A stretch of 64,000 bases of DNA from contig JAQZAZ010000012.1 in NCBI GenBank assembly GCA_029239355.1, positions 1 to 64,000 of the forward strand, in the 5' to 3' direction. The translations under genes and the position numbers were made by a program. The notes under the pieces were generated by a model. The model was not told the DNA's origin. It saw nothing but the letters and a program-made list of their open reading frames with translations, and did no database searches. Origin of the DNA: Sphingobacterium sp. Its GTDB lineage: Bacteria > Bacteroidota > Bacteroidia > Sphingobacteriales > Sphingobacteriaceae. Positions 47,329-56,194 of this stretch are shown in pieces (positions within the stretch are counted from its first letter, which is position 1; each line of letters starts with the position of its first letter).

Positions 47329-48237
47329 ATGAAAGAAGATAAAACTTTTGATGTAATTATTGTTGGTGGAAGTTATGCCGGTCTTTCTGCAGCAATGGCA
47401 TTGGGGCGTTCCTTACGACGGGTATTGATTATTGATAGTGGTTTGCCCTGTAATAGGCAAACACCGCATTCACATAATTTCATTACACATGATGGAGAAA
47501 AACCATTGGTAATTGCTCAGAAAGCTAAGGAGCAAGTATTAAATTATCCAACAGTACGTTTTCAGCAAGGACTCGCTGCAAGTGGAAAGAAAACGAATGA
47601 TGGTTTTGAAATAAACACAGCAGACGGCGAAGCTTTTAGCGCGAAAAAAATAATTTTTGCTACAGGAATAGAGGATGTCATGCCCAGCATTCAAGGTTTT
47701 TCAGCTTGCTGGGGGATTTCTGTTATTCATTGTCCCTACTGCCACGGTTATGAATTTAGCGGAAAGAAAACAGCAATTATGGCCAATGGAGATAGAGCTT
47801 TGCATTTGGCTTCACTGGTTAATAATCTCACATCAAATCTGACAATATTGACATCGGGGAAGGCTAATTTTGAATCTGAGCAGGTAAAGAAATTGGAAAA
47901 GCATGGTATAGCTGTTATTGAAGAAAAGGTTATCAAAGTACAACATAAGGATGGATGGCTGGAAAAAGTAGTTTTCGAAGATAACAGCACAAGGACATTT
48001 GCTGCATTGTATGCAGCACTTCCTTTTAAGCAGCATTCAGGTATTCCAATTGAATTAGGCTGTGACCTAACAGAACAGGGGCTTATTGTCGTCGACAATT
48101 TTCAAAAAACTTCAGTTATGGGAGTTTTTGCTTGTGGCGATAATGCCAGCATGATGCGGTCTGTTTCCAATGCAGTTGCTGCAGGTAATCTCGCAGGAGC
48201 GATGGCCAATAAAGAATTGGTCGAAGAGAGCTTCTGA
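47329..48237 (+). CDS. Thioredoxin reductase-like flavoprotein
   Basis: 302 residues. The FAD Rossmann motif IVGGSYAGLSAAMALGRSLR, the NAD(P) domain and the redox pair C135-PY-C138 (HCPYCHGYE) match the TrxR-like pyridine-nucleotide disulfide oxidoreductases of GliT/HlmI type. FACGDNASMMRSVSNAVAAG closes the FAD site. The neighbouring methyltransferase may belong to the same transcript, but the 146-base gap leaves this open. The ATG at 47329 starts the first beta-strand; one ten codons earlier is possible. It probably reduces a small-molecule disulphide rather than thioredoxin; no trx gene adjoins. Confidence 0.88.
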   Translation: MKEDKTFDVIIVGGSYAGLSAAMALGRSLRRVLIIDSGLPCNRQTPHSHNFITHDGEKPLVIAQKAKEQVLNYPTVRFQQGLAASGKKTNDGFEINTADGEAFSAKKIIFATGIEDVMPSIQGFSACWGISVIHCPYCHGYEFSGKKTAIMANGDRALHLASLVNNLTSNLTILTSGKANFESEQVKKLEKHGIAVIEEKVIKVQHKDGWLEKVVFEDNSTRTFAALYAALPFKQHSGIPIELGCDLTEQGLIVVDNFQKTSVMGVFACGDNASMMRSVSNAVAAGNLAGAMANKELVEESF

Positions 48238-48278
48238 TCAGATTCTGGCAGATAGCAGCTACAACCATTGTATTTCAG

Positions 48279-48322
48279 TTTTAATCAGGAAGCAAACTGA
48301 GACGGAAGCTTCCTGATTAAAA
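48279..48322. terminator. Perfect 15-bp hairpin after flavoprotein gene
   Basis: TTTTAATCAGGAAGC (48279-48293) pairs with GCTTCCTGATTAAAA (48308-48322). It lies between convergent genes. The rest of the 342-base gap 48238-48579 shows no supported gene. Confidence 0.7.
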
Positions 48323-48579
48323 ACGCTTTTGACAGCGTATGTTATCTAGTTAAATATCAGCTTTGATTATGGCTTTGGGAATAGAGCAGGATTTAATGCT
48401 TACTGAATTCTCACGCTATATAAACCGTGACGATATTAGCTTTGTATCTTAAGTGGAGCTTAAATGGACCATATTACAATCTTTGTGTCCAAATTTTACT
48501 GAAAAAGGAGCTGCATACAAAATAAAGGATTGAAATAAAAAATATTTACTGATAAGTATTGAAATTTACATCGACCTAT

Positions 48580-48927
48580 TTATTTTATCTGTTGAATCCC
48601 TGCAGTTCTAGTTGCAGTCTCTCTGCCCCAAAGTGCAATTGATTCCAATAGGGGGATCAGTGTCTTTCCAAATTCTGTAAGTTCATAATCTACCTTTAAG
48701 GGGGCTTTATCGGTATGTACCGTGCGCTTAACCAAACCGTCAGCTTCTAATTCCTTCAGCTGTAGGCTCAACGTACGCTCTGTAATCAATGCACATTCTT
48801 TTCTCAGTTCATTGTAACGTTTTTTTTCAATTAAATGGATAAGGATGACTGCCTTCCACTTACCGCCTATGTATTTCATTGTCAGGCTTGTACTGCATGG
48901 GTATTGTTTGTTGTCTATCAAATACAT
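48580..48927 (-). CDS. HxlR family winged-helix regulator
   Basis: 115 residues: the HxlR winged helix includes CSTSLTMKYIGGKWKAVILI, RYNELRKE and TERTLSLQLKELEADGLVKR, with the family's N-terminal Cys (Cys11). HxlR proteins often sense electrophiles or quinones through that Cys. It is divergent from a nitroreductase gene over a shared 94-base region with back-to-back promoters, a common HxlR-target arrangement. Confidence 0.92.
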   Translation of the reverse strand: MYLIDNKQYPCSTSLTMKYIGGKWKAVILIHLIEKKRYNELRKECALITERTLSLQLKELEADGLVKRTVHTDKAPLKVDYELTEFGKTLIPLLESIALWGRETATRTAGIQQIK

Positions 48928-48952
48928 CTGTTACTATCAAATTTGACCGTTA

Positions 48953-49003
48953 TTGCAAATATATAATACTATATTTAAGTTTGCAACTATAAAAAATATA
49001 GTT
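48953..49003. promoter_or_regulatory. Divergent promoters and HxlR operator candidate
   Basis: Plus strand: TTG (48953-48955), 20 bases, TAAGTTTG (48976-48983) for the nitroreductase. Minus strand: TATATTTG (48963-48956) for hxlR. AACTATA-N5-TATAGTT (48985-49003), a perfect 7-base inverted repeat, covers the nitroreductase transcription start region, so the HxlR protein could repress it. Confidence 0.65.
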
Positions 49004-49021
49004 AATTTAAAATTGTATGTT

Positions 49022-49621
49022 ATGGCATTTTTAGAAACAGCAAAAGAGCGTTATACAACAAAGAAGTATAATTCGACGGAAAGAATCTCAGCGGATAAGA
49101 TCGCTGAACTAAAAGAAATACTTCGGTTGAGTCCTTCTTCCATCAATAGTCAGCCATGGAAGTTTTTCTTTATTTCAGATGGGGAGACAAAAACGAAATT
49201 AGCTGAAGCATCTTATTGGAATGCGGAAAAAATTAATGAGGCCAGTCATCTTGTGGTCTTTTGTGCACTTAATGATGTGGAACGATTTGAAGAGCAGATC
49301 AACGGCACACTACCTGAAGGTTCGATAAATTATTACCATCGTTTTTTGAAATCAAAGGGAGAGCAGCATGTGCAATCTTGGATGAAACAGCAAGTATATC
49401 TTTCTTTGGGATTTTTTCTCGCAGCATGTGCAGCGAATCAAATTGATGCGACTCCGATGGAAGGGATTGAAAATGAAAGCTATGATCATGTTTTAGGGCT
49501 TGAACAATATCATACTTTATTTGCTGTTGCTATCGGTTATCGAAATGTGGAGGATTCAAATCAGCCTAGCATAACAGCCAAGTCGCGTTTGAATATGGCG
49601 GATATTATTCAGGCAATATAA
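49022..49621 (+). CDS. NAD(P)H-dependent nitroreductase (NfsB-like)
   Basis: 199 residues. The FMN-binding family signatures RYTTKKYNS near the start and SPSSINSQPWKFFFI, and the later ATPMEGIENESYDHVLGL, match NfsB-type oxygen-insensitive nitroreductases. They reduce nitro compounds or quinones using FMN and NAD(P)H. The ATG at 49022 fits the conserved MAFLETAKERY start; the upstream frame overlaps the promoter. Likely regulated by the divergent HxlR protein. Confidence 0.92.
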   Translation: MAFLETAKERYTTKKYNSTERISADKIAELKEILRLSPSSINSQPWKFFFISDGETKTKLAEASYWNAEKINEASHLVVFCALNDVERFEEQINGTLPEGSINYYHRFLKSKGEQHVQSWMKQQVYLSLGFFLAACAANQIDATPMEGIENESYDHVLGLEQYHTLFAVAIGYRNVEDSNQPSITAKSRLNMADIIQAI

Positions 49622-50028
49622 CTTGTTTGTCACAAAAGGGACTCACCTTCCTTCCACGTGGGGATAAGTTGTTTAGGTTTCTTGCATATCTTCAGACTTT
49701 TGTTTTCCCTTTTTTCAATGTAGATTACCTATATGGCCCGTTTTGTTATTTAAGCAAGATATTTTATGCTTAGCTTATTTATCTTTTTCTGTACTGCTTT
49801 TTTGAGAGTTTTGTATATTGAGGTCTATTTAATCGGGTAGGTACACGCAAACATTTGACAACTCGAACGTTTAACTCCTGAATTTAGCGTTTACAAATAT
49901 TGCCTATTTGAGATAGGAAAATGTTAATAAGTCCAGATGCTTCGGTTATATACCCCTATATTCCCAAAATTTTGATTGGAGGTAATGCTTAGTATTGAAA
50001 ATAATTAGTCATCGTTTAAAAATTATTT
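49622..50028. other. Intergenic region, no gene seen
   Basis: 407 AT-rich bases between the nitroreductase and the Crp/Fnr-type gene. No convincing promoter pair, palindrome or structured RNA was found. Confidence 0.5.
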
Positions 50029-50586
50029 ATGAATCCATTAATTCAGCAACTCAAAAGGTACGGGCATCTTAATGAAGAGATCGAAAAGGATATCGAACAA
50101 AGGATCAATTACTTTTCGAAACGTAAGGGGGAACATTTTCTAAAAGAAGGTCAGCATATATCGAGTTATTTTGTGCTTAGTAAAGGCCTCATTCGTGCCT
50201 ATTTCTTCAAAAACGGTCGAGAACTCAACAGTTGGTTCGGCGAAGAGAATCAAATTTTCGGATCCATATTGCCTGTGTATACTGACAAACCTTCATTTGA
50301 GAACATTCAGTTTCTCGAGGATTCGGAGGTTTATGCGATCTCTGTGGCTGATTTGAACGATCTATATCGAAAATATCCGGAATTAAATCTTATTGGAAGA
50401 AAAATTGCAGAAGAAGTCTGCATTGTCCTGGAGGAACGTATTCTTTCGTTACATACCGAATCTGCCCTAGAACGTTATCATTCACTGATCAAGTTACAGC
50501 CCAATTTGTTAAATCGAGTTAACCTCGGTCATATCGCATCTTATTTGGGAATTACACAGGAAACTTTGAGTCGCATACGGCGCTAA
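50029..50586 (+). CDS. Crp/Fnr family transcriptional regulator
   Basis: 185 residues: an N-terminal cyclic-nucleotide-binding-like barrel (about 25-115; HISSYFVLSKGLIRAYFF and ELNSWFGEENQIFGSI) and a C-terminal HTH ending LGHIASYLGITQETLSRIRR. The protein stops right after the recognition helix, as usual for this Bacteroidota subgroup, so it is not truncated. cAMP ligands are incomplete, so the effector is unknown. It precedes a multidrug/guanidinium SMR gene. Confidence 0.9.
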   Translation: MNPLIQQLKRYGHLNEEIEKDIEQRINYFSKRKGEHFLKEGQHISSYFVLSKGLIRAYFFKNGRELNSWFGEENQIFGSILPVYTDKPSFENIQFLEDSEVYAISVADLNDLYRKYPELNLIGRKIAEEVCIVLEERILSLHTESALERYHSLIKLQPNLLNRVNLGHIASYLGITQETLSRIRR

Positions 50587-50631
50587 ATAACGATTTTGAC
50601 ATACATCAAAAAATGCAATCTATGAAGACAT

Positions 50632-50639
50632 TACTTTTG
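50632..50639 (+). promoter_or_regulatory. -7 box for SMR gene
   Basis: TACTTTTG matches TAnnTTTG and lies 26 bases before the SMR start. No TTG occurs at the ideal upstream distance, so the promoter may be activator-dependent. Confidence 0.4.
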
Positions 50640-50664
50640 TACTGTATATTTTAAACGATTGAAA

Positions 50665-50982
50665 ATGAATTGGATTGCATTAATTGTCGCTGGTATTTTT
50701 GAAATTGGCTGGCCTTTGGGATTGAAGATGGCGCAACAGCCAGAAGGGAATAAATTTAGCTGGATTATATTGGCCGTTATCTCGATGACGATCAGTGGGG
50801 GGCTATTGTTTTATGCGCAAAAAGCAATTCCGATCGGTACCGCTTATGCGGTGTGGACAGGATTAGGTGCCGTTGGTACCTTGTTAGTGGGAATATTCTT
50901 CTTTGGCGACTCGGCAAATATCTTCAGACTCTTGTCGGCGACGCTAATTGTGGCGGGTATCATCGGTTTAAAAATATTTTAA
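50665..50982 (+). CDS. SMR family transporter, SugE/Gdx-like
   Basis: 105 residues with four transmembrane helices. The helix-1 Glu in GIFEIGWPLGLKMAQ is the proton/substrate site, and IPIGTAYAVWTGLGAVGTLLVG is the SMR signature. The helix-1 sequence is closer to SugE/Gdx guanidinium exporters than to EmrE. A TTG two codons earlier is possible. Only 78 bases separate it from the Crp gene, and no guanidine riboswitch fits there. Confidence 0.9.
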   Translation: MNWIALIVAGIFEIGWPLGLKMAQQPEGNKFSWIILAVISMTISGGLLFYAQKAIPIGTAYAVWTGLGAVGTLLVGIFFFGDSANIFRLLSATLIVAGIIGLKIF

Positions 50983-51189
50983 TAAACCTTCAGTGGATTC
51001 TGATATCGCATTGTTTTAAAAGGCGTGCTATCAGAATCCTTTCTATTGATATGAAAAATTAGACTTTATACCTTGCGTGTTCTCATCGACTTTAGATAAA
51101 TCACAGTTTTTTGCAAAAAAATCAATAATATGGCTCAAAATGTATTGCTAAAAAGGATGTTGGGATGATTTTTGTTGCCTACATAAATT

Positions 51190-51660
51190 ATGAGGCAAGA
51201 ATTGGCAGATAAGATAGCAATGTATAGTAAACGATACGGATTGTTTATGCATCCTGACTATATGAGCTTTGCGCGCGATACAACAAGGCTATTGCTTCGC
51301 AATGAATGCTTGCGTATAGGAGATATAAAAATATATCAGGATTATGTTGCCTCCCACTATCCTGAAGATCTCCCCTGGGAAATGAAACAATATCAAGAAG
51401 CGGCTAAAGCCTTGATAAAAATGGATAAAGTTGCTGCCATGGCCTGGGTCACTACAAATAAAATTAATCTTTTCGAGTCAGATATTTTTATTGATGATGA
51501 GGACGCAATTTTACGGCCTATACAATTCAGGAATGACGATAGGTTACGCTACAACTTCAATACTTTGGAAGAGTTGATTTACAACCACCAAATACCCGAT
51601 GATCTATTCCGCAAAAATCAGGCTTATTTTTGGATAGATGCGCGTGTTGATTTGCGATAA
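51190..51660 (+). CDS. Hypothetical protein, 156 residues
   Basis: A soluble, acidic, mostly helical protein beginning MRQELADKIAMYSKRYG and ending in DARVDLR. No domain, signal peptide or membrane segment is recognisable. It has clear coding character (balanced codon use, no low-complexity stretches) and stands alone between an SMR gene and a convergent S41 peptidase gene. Confidence 0.65.
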   Translation: MRQELADKIAMYSKRYGLFMHPDYMSFARDTTRLLLRNECLRIGDIKIYQDYVASHYPEDLPWEMKQYQEAAKALIKMDKVAAMAWVTTNKINLFESDIFIDDEDAILRPIQFRNDDRLRYNFNTLEELIYNHQIPDDLFRKNQAYFWIDARVDLR

Positions 51661-51788
51661 CTCCGCTGACTTGTAAGAGCGGCATTCTGTATGATGCTTC
51701 CGGTTTATGTTTCCCAAAATACCTTTGATAGCATATCTTTGGGAAGCTGTCAACAGTATTAATCTGCCTGTAGCATAATACATCATTG

Positions 51789-53249
51789 TTATTTTGAATT
51801 TTCCAGTACATTCCTTACGTGGTCAACCCATTGCGAGTCTTGTACAGTCTTGTCAATGTAATAATCTGGCTGTATCCCTTTATTATCTATAGCCATATCA
51901 GGGATACGGTAACTTTTGCTGAGTGCATAGCCCAACCTATATTCTTTACAGGGTGACTCTACAAAATACATATTGGAGATATCCAATACTCCCGCAGTTG
52001 TTATACCAAAGAGTTTCACTTTTTTACTTTGTTTAGCCTCAAGCAGAAATTGCTCAGCTGTGCTTCCATTTCCACCATTGATAATGATAGCCACCTGTTT
52101 CGGATAAGGAAGTGTTTTGTAGCTGGAATCAATACTTATCAATTTTCGGTCTGGCTTCAGATTGACAAATTCTCCCAAATGATTATTTAAACTATCATAT
52201 GCAGCTCTGTAGAAAGGAATTTCTCTAGGATCAATACCATATTCTTTATAGTTTTCGCAGAAATCCAACATCCGTTGGTTGTTTAATTTTGTGGAATAAA
52301 ATGTTACGCCAATGGTACGAATGGGGTTTGTATATAGAAGTGGGATAATTTCAGCATAACTGCCATCACTGCCACCACCATTATTGCGAATATCAATAAT
52401 TAAGTTTTCTATTTTTTCCAACTGCGGTCTATGGACAGTGATAAGGCTATCAATTGTTTGTTTTTGCCTGCCGTTAAAGCTGGGGATACGTAACAAAATT
52501 GTTTTTGAATTAATCTTCTGCAGATAAGGTTTATCTGTTGAATATGATTTTACAAAATCAGCCTCTAAAGGAGTGTTTTCTACTATCGGATATATTTTTG
52601 TATATAAATAATTGCTCAGCTGAAACATATTTTTTCCAATGGCCAGCGTGGACGATATTTTTTCCGGAGTTTTATCTCTAAGATAATAGATACCTGCTGA
52701 TAGTTCATTATTGAGGGTGAATTTAACGTCACCCGTCATCCAATTATCTGCAGTTGAGCTGACTATAAACCCTTTATATCCCTCAGGATACTTTTTGATA
52801 GCTACTTTGTAGGGAGGAGAGTCCCATATCCCTTCTAAATTTTGTTCTTTTTTCTTAGCAAGGTAATTCTTGAACTCGTCTTCCGATATGCTGACAGAAG
52901 GATGATTGTTCTTAGTGATAAGATTAGCTTCTGACACTAATGAATCAACATCTTTTCCATCGATTCGTTTTATTGACAAATGCCCTTTTCGGATAAACTG
53001 TAACCATTCTGACAGGAGCTTTGTACAGTCTAAATTTGATTTAATTCCCGCTAGTTTCTGCTCTATTTTCGCGTTGTGCGCCTGATAAGCTTCCAGTCCT
53101 TTCTGATCTAAAGCATATTGAAAACCAGCATCATTTTCCTCAATAATTTTTTTGACCCATTTGAGGTTTTCCGTGCAATTACAATTTTGCGCCTGTATTT
53201 TGAAACTGAAACTGAAAACAAAAGCAAATGATAGAATAAACTTAAACAT
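51789..53249 (-). CDS. S41 family peptidase (C-terminal processing type)
   Basis: 486 residues with a signal peptide (KFILSFAFVFSFSFKIQA) and two cysteines just after it (CNC). The C-terminal half has the S41 core: NLIIDIRNNGGGSDGSYAEI and IIINGGNGSTAEQFLLEAK, where the Ser of GST is the expected nucleophile. No clear PDZ domain precedes it. Probably a periplasmic protease of unknown substrate. Confidence 0.87.
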   Translation of the reverse strand: MFKFILSFAFVFSFSFKIQAQNCNCTENLKWVKKIIEENDAGFQYALDQKGLEAYQAHNAKIEQKLAGIKSNLDCTKLLSEWLQFIRKGHLSIKRIDGKDVDSLVSEANLITKNNHPSVSISEDEFKNYLAKKKEQNLEGIWDSPPYKVAIKKYPEGYKGFIVSSTADNWMTGDVKFTLNNELSAGIYYLRDKTPEKISSTLAIGKNMFQLSNYLYTKIYPIVENTPLEADFVKSYSTDKPYLQKINSKTILLRIPSFNGRQKQTIDSLITVHRPQLEKIENLIIDIRNNGGGSDGSYAEIIPLLYTNPIRTIGVTFYSTKLNNQRMLDFCENYKEYGIDPREIPFYRAAYDSLNNHLGEFVNLKPDRKLISIDSSYKTLPYPKQVAIIINGGNGSTAEQFLLEAKQSKKVKLFGITTAGVLDISNMYFVESPCKEYRLGYALSKSYRIPDMAIDNKGIQPDYYIDKTVQDSQWVDHVRNVLENSK

Positions 53250-53607
53250 ATTATTTAGGATTTTTAACTAATTAGGGGATAACAATTATTTTGCCCAATT
53301 CATAGATTCTTCGTTATGAGTTAGATATGATTTTTATAAAATTTTGAAATGTCCGATGACGGGCATAACTGTTCATTTTCGAACAGTAAATGCAAATTTT
53401 ACCAAGGTATCCGGTAAAACGATGCTCAACTTCAAAACTAGGAGTGATTATAAATTGTAGTTAACCGCTTGGACTTTATTCGTTATTTCTACCGTTCAGA
53501 TCAGGGACTAAATAAACAAATAGTTTGGATGAATAGGCAAAATAAGCCACAAAAAAAGTCCTTCGTTTATACCAAGACGAAGGACTTTCGAAGCCTTATC
53601 GGAGCGA
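53250..53607. other. Intergenic region with a palindrome and a terminator
   Basis: 358 bases upstream of the S41 gene and downstream of the DUF1080 gene. It holds ACTGTTC-N6-GAACAGT (53368-53387), a perfect 7-base inverted repeat that could be an operator for the S41 gene, and the DUF1080 terminator. No gene seen. Confidence 0.5.
53551..53588 (-). terminator. Terminator of DUF1080 gene
   Basis: A perfect 12-bp stem, AAAGTCCTTCGT with ACGAAGGACTTT, with a T-rich tail on the minus strand. Confidence 0.85.
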
Positions 53608-54339
53608 TTACAACTGTTTTATTTTTATATTTCTAAAGGATACACCCCTGGACCAGTCTTGAAGAGCAAGCTTGCCACTTGTATGTTTACCGAATTCTGG
53701 AAAATCTTTGAAGGTACTGTGTTTCACCAGATCCTTCCATTTTTGTGAATTGAAATCCATTTCTGCTGTAACTGTGCCATTTAGATAGAATGTGATCTTA
53801 CCATCTTTCTGTACAATGCTCGATTGGTTCCACGCATCTTTTGCTTTGGTATTGACAAAATTTTGTTGCGGTAAAAACATATACAAACAACCTGCGCGTT
53901 TCAACGGTTTATCAAAGTCGGGGTGCGAATCAGCGAGCAGTTGATATTCTGGACCTGAATGATAAGTTGCATTGATGTCAGGCCGCTCTTGAACATTGAC
54001 AAAAATACCGCTATTGCCTTCCTTTTCAAGTTTCCATTCAAATTTGAATTCGTAATTTCTATAATCACTGTTAGAAACAAGGTCGTATTTTTGACTTTCG
54101 TTGTTCGGGTCACAGTAGATTGTGCCGTTTCTTACCACCCAAGCAGTCGGTGCTTTTTTTTCATTGTTGTATGTATGCCAGTTGTTCAATGTTGTGCCAT
54201 CAAATAGCAGCTGCCAACCCTCTTCTTGTTCCTTCTCACTTAGTGTATTTGGGGCACTCGTATCATTTTTACAAGAATAGAATAGGCTGCCGATAAAGAC
54301 AGCTATAACGATTTTTTTGAATAGGTTTAAGTTTATCAT
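53608..54339 (-). CDS. DUF1080 (3-keto-disaccharide hydrolase-type) lipoprotein
   Basis: 243 residues with a lipoprotein signal ending SLFYS-C23 and a jelly-roll domain: WQLLFDGTTLNNWHTYNN, EFKFEWKLEKEGNSGIFV, HSGPEYQLLAD and GKLALQDWSRGVSFRNIKIK. These are the DUF1080 hallmarks. The family includes enzymes acting on 3-keto-glycosides and carbohydrate-binding proteins. It stands alone, with no oxidoreductase partner next to it. Confidence 0.9.
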   Translation of the reverse strand: MINLNLFKKIVIAVFIGSLFYSCKNDTSAPNTLSEKEQEEGWQLLFDGTTLNNWHTYNNEKKAPTAWVVRNGTIYCDPNNESQKYDLVSNSDYRNYEFKFEWKLEKEGNSGIFVNVQERPDINATYHSGPEYQLLADSHPDFDKPLKRAGCLYMFLPQQNFVNTKAKDAWNQSSIVQKDGKITFYLNGTVTAEMDFNSQKWKDLVKHSTFKDFPEFGKHTSGKLALQDWSRGVSFRNIKIKQL

Positions 54340-54669
54340 TGTTTAAAGTTATCGTATATGAAGTGTTCTTAGGAATTTGATGCACTAAAATAATTTTTAA
54401 TGTTTACTTTCTTTTATAAATACAGACATTTATGCAAATTTGTTACACGAATCCATTCACCAGCTCCTGATAAGCTCTTCTGTGACCGACACATTTTGCC
54501 ATATTCTTCAAAGAATTTGAGTTCATCGTATTTATTCTCCTGCATCCTTTTTAGGTAAGTTTAATTCCAAGATCTATCTTTATTGCCCAATTTACATATT
54601 ATTCATGTTTTTTATTTTTTTTTGCTCTTTTTTTGTTCACGAATACTATTTGTTTTTAAATTTAAGGAT
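54340..54669. other. Intergenic region, no gene seen
   Basis: 330 AT-rich bases between divergent genes. A frame open from 54583 into the next gene encodes a phenylalanine-rich stretch without a plausible signal peptide, so it is read as non-coding. Confidence 0.45.
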
Positions 54670-55149
54670 ATGGTTAATAAAACTTTGAAAGCGAATTTTG
54701 GGGCATTGGAATGTACTGAAGGTCCTGAAGAAACATTTGTTTGGTCTATCCGAATTGCTGTGAACAACCGTTTTTTTGAAGGAGAAATACCACTTTATAT
54801 ATTGACAAAAACGGAAGATCTAAGTGTTAACATAACAGGACGTGCGGAAGCTATCCTTGATAATATGGAAAACTATCTTGAAACCGGTATATCCTTTTTA
54901 AAAAAAACATTGACCGAACAAGCTTATGATTTCAAAATAACCGAACAGGAAGAGGAATATTTGGATAAAGAGATTGAAGAATTTCCAGTGGATCTTCCCG
55001 AAATTATTCTTTACGACGAGGAGGAGGAATGGGTATTACGGTTTGCTGTAGGCCTATTCAGCATTTGTGATCCGTATGGAATCAATATAAATTTTTCTTT
55101 AGATAAACCAATTTCCGTTGACAACTTAGAAGATAGCCCAGAAATTTAA
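54670..55149 (+). CDS. Acidic hypothetical protein
   Basis: 159 residues, strongly acidic (runs EQEEEYLDKEIEE and DEEEEW). It begins MVNKTLKANFGALE and has no signal peptide or membrane helix. The alternation of hydrophobic and charged residues suggests a globular alpha/beta protein, but no family is recognised. Codon use looks normal. It stands alone upstream of the potassium-uptake cluster. Confidence 0.65.
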   Translation: MVNKTLKANFGALECTEGPEETFVWSIRIAVNNRFFEGEIPLYILTKTEDLSVNITGRAEAILDNMENYLETGISFLKKTLTEQAYDFKITEQEEEYLDKEIEEFPVDLPEIILYDEEEEWVLRFAVGLFSICDPYGININFSLDKPISVDNLEDSPEI

Positions 55150-55554
55150 TTTACTGTAGGTTGCAGCCAATTCTCGCCTGAGAAAAACGTGTTATTGTTC
55201 ACCAATTAATCCGCTGTTAGCAGTTTATGAATCCGATATTTTCGATAGTTCCTATCATAAACCAGTTCTCATTTTGATAAAATAACCCTATCATTTTGAT
55301 AAGGTCTCATCAGTTTAATTTCTAGTGTTTTATTTTTAATTTGCTGTTTTATAGTTGTTTGTGTTCTTTATGGCAACTGTGGAATGCTGTTTGGCCTATA
55401 GGGACAAAGTATAAAATGGAAATAATCAGAAAGACAATAGAATCGTCAAAAAGTCCGCCGAACGTGAAGTTTAAATACAAGCGGGGGATAGATATAATAT
55501 CCCGAAAAACGATAGGAAATAGTTTACGAATCTTTACTAATAATCCTCACAATA
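55150..55554. other. Upstream region of the kdp cluster with direct repeats
   Basis: 405 bases before the first kdp-cluster microprotein gene. TCATTTTGATAA occurs exactly twice (55269-55280 and 55291-55302), 22 bases apart. No well-placed TAnnTTTG or sigma-54 element is evident. A frame open from 55341 to 55610 has no family features and overlaps the microprotein gene; it is not called. Confidence 0.5.
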
Positions 55555-55638
55555 ATGATAACACTCGTACTGATACTAACTGGACTGCTTTGCTTTTGGC
55601 TATTCTTTAAAATGGTGGATTTCTTCGAGAAAATTTAG
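55555..55638 (+). CDS. 27-residue membrane microprotein
   Basis: MITLVLILTGLLCFWLFFKM then VDFFEKI: one transmembrane helix with a short amphipathic acidic/basic tail. It is distinct from the KdpF-like gene further downstream, but its position ahead of kdp genes and its helix-plus-tail layout suggest a small regulatory or stabilising subunit of the potassium pump. The assignment is by position and composition only. Confidence 0.5.
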   Translation: MITLVLILTGLLCFWLFFKMVDFFEKI

Positions 55639-55677
55639 GAAACGCAAAATAGAACAGCACTTAAGTCAACGTCAGCC

Positions 55678-55800
55678 ATGAAAGATTTAAATGAAAATAA
55701 GGAGCATATAGCTCCAAAAAAATTATCTATGGATCGCATCGCAAAGGTTGTGATGATCATTTTGATCCTAACGATGATCTATCAACTGTATATCAGTTAA
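55678..55800 (+). CDS. 40-residue membrane microprotein
   Basis: An ATG-to-TAA frame of 41 codons: a charged N-terminus (MKDLNENKEHIAPKKLSM) then a helix (KVVMIILILTMIYQLYI). The predicted topology is one C-terminal transmembrane helix with a cytoplasmic head. It sits between the 27-residue gene and the DUF7674-like gene, on the same strand with short gaps. Family unknown. Confidence 0.55.
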   Translation: MKDLNENKEHIAPKKLSMDRIAKVVMIILILTMIYQLYIS

Positions 55801-55818
55801 ATTTTGAAAAAGCATAAG

Positions 55819-56184
55819 ATGAAAAAATTAAATCAATACCGGATCGGTTTGTATATGATACTCCACTACAGGGAGATCCGTTCGGAAATTAACCTTCTGA
55901 TTCGGAAACACAATTTTGCTGGAGCGCTACAGGCTGTGGTCAACCACCTTCGCACGCTAAGTGCTGCTCGTGATATCGATACGTTGTGCCGGCATATCCA
56001 CTTTTTGGGAACACTATATAGCCGGGGTAACCATTACGTCAAATACATAATGGAAAATTTATTTGTACGCTCTTTGACGGGAATAAAACGGATTTATACG
56101 GTAGAAGAATGGATAAAGATCGAAAACCGTCTTCCACTTTCTTTTTTGGAAATCCAAAAAAGGCAACAACTGGCAATTTATTAA
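55819..56184 (+). CDS. DUF7674-like soluble protein of the kdp cluster
   Basis: 121 residues, helical and basic, without signal peptide. LIRKHNFAGALQAVVNHLRT and NHYVKYIMENLFVRSL resemble the repeated helical pairs of DUF7674 proteins often found next to kdp genes in Bacteroidota; I hold this name loosely. The ATG at 55819 is preferred to a TTG five codons earlier. It ends 10 bases before kdpF. Confidence 0.6.
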   Translation: MKKLNQYRIGLYMILHYREIRSEINLLIRKHNFAGALQAVVNHLRTLSAARDIDTLCRHIHFLGTLYSRGNHYVKYIMENLFVRSLTGIKRIYTVEEWIKIENRLPLSFLEIQKRQQLAIY

Positions 56185-56194
56185 TAGTAGACAA

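Noticed and set aside
48369..48452. 27-codon frame between the flavoprotein and HxlR genes
   Set aside because: No hydrophobic or charged pattern suggesting a real peptide, no promoter box, and no neighbour linking it to a function.
50587..50664. Guanidine riboswitch ahead of the SugE/Gdx-like gene
   Set aside because: The gap is only 78 bases, already contains a -7 box, and shows none of the expected stem and ACGR-type elements.
55365..55390. Sigma-54-like promoter (TGGCA ... TGC) before the kdp cluster
   Set aside because: The GG to GC spacing is 12 bases rather than the required 10, so the element does not fit.
55341..55610. 89-residue frame upstream of the kdp microproteins
   Set aside because: Overlaps the better-supported 27-residue membrane peptide, has an irregular composition, no signal peptide or family features, and starts inside the likely regulatory region.
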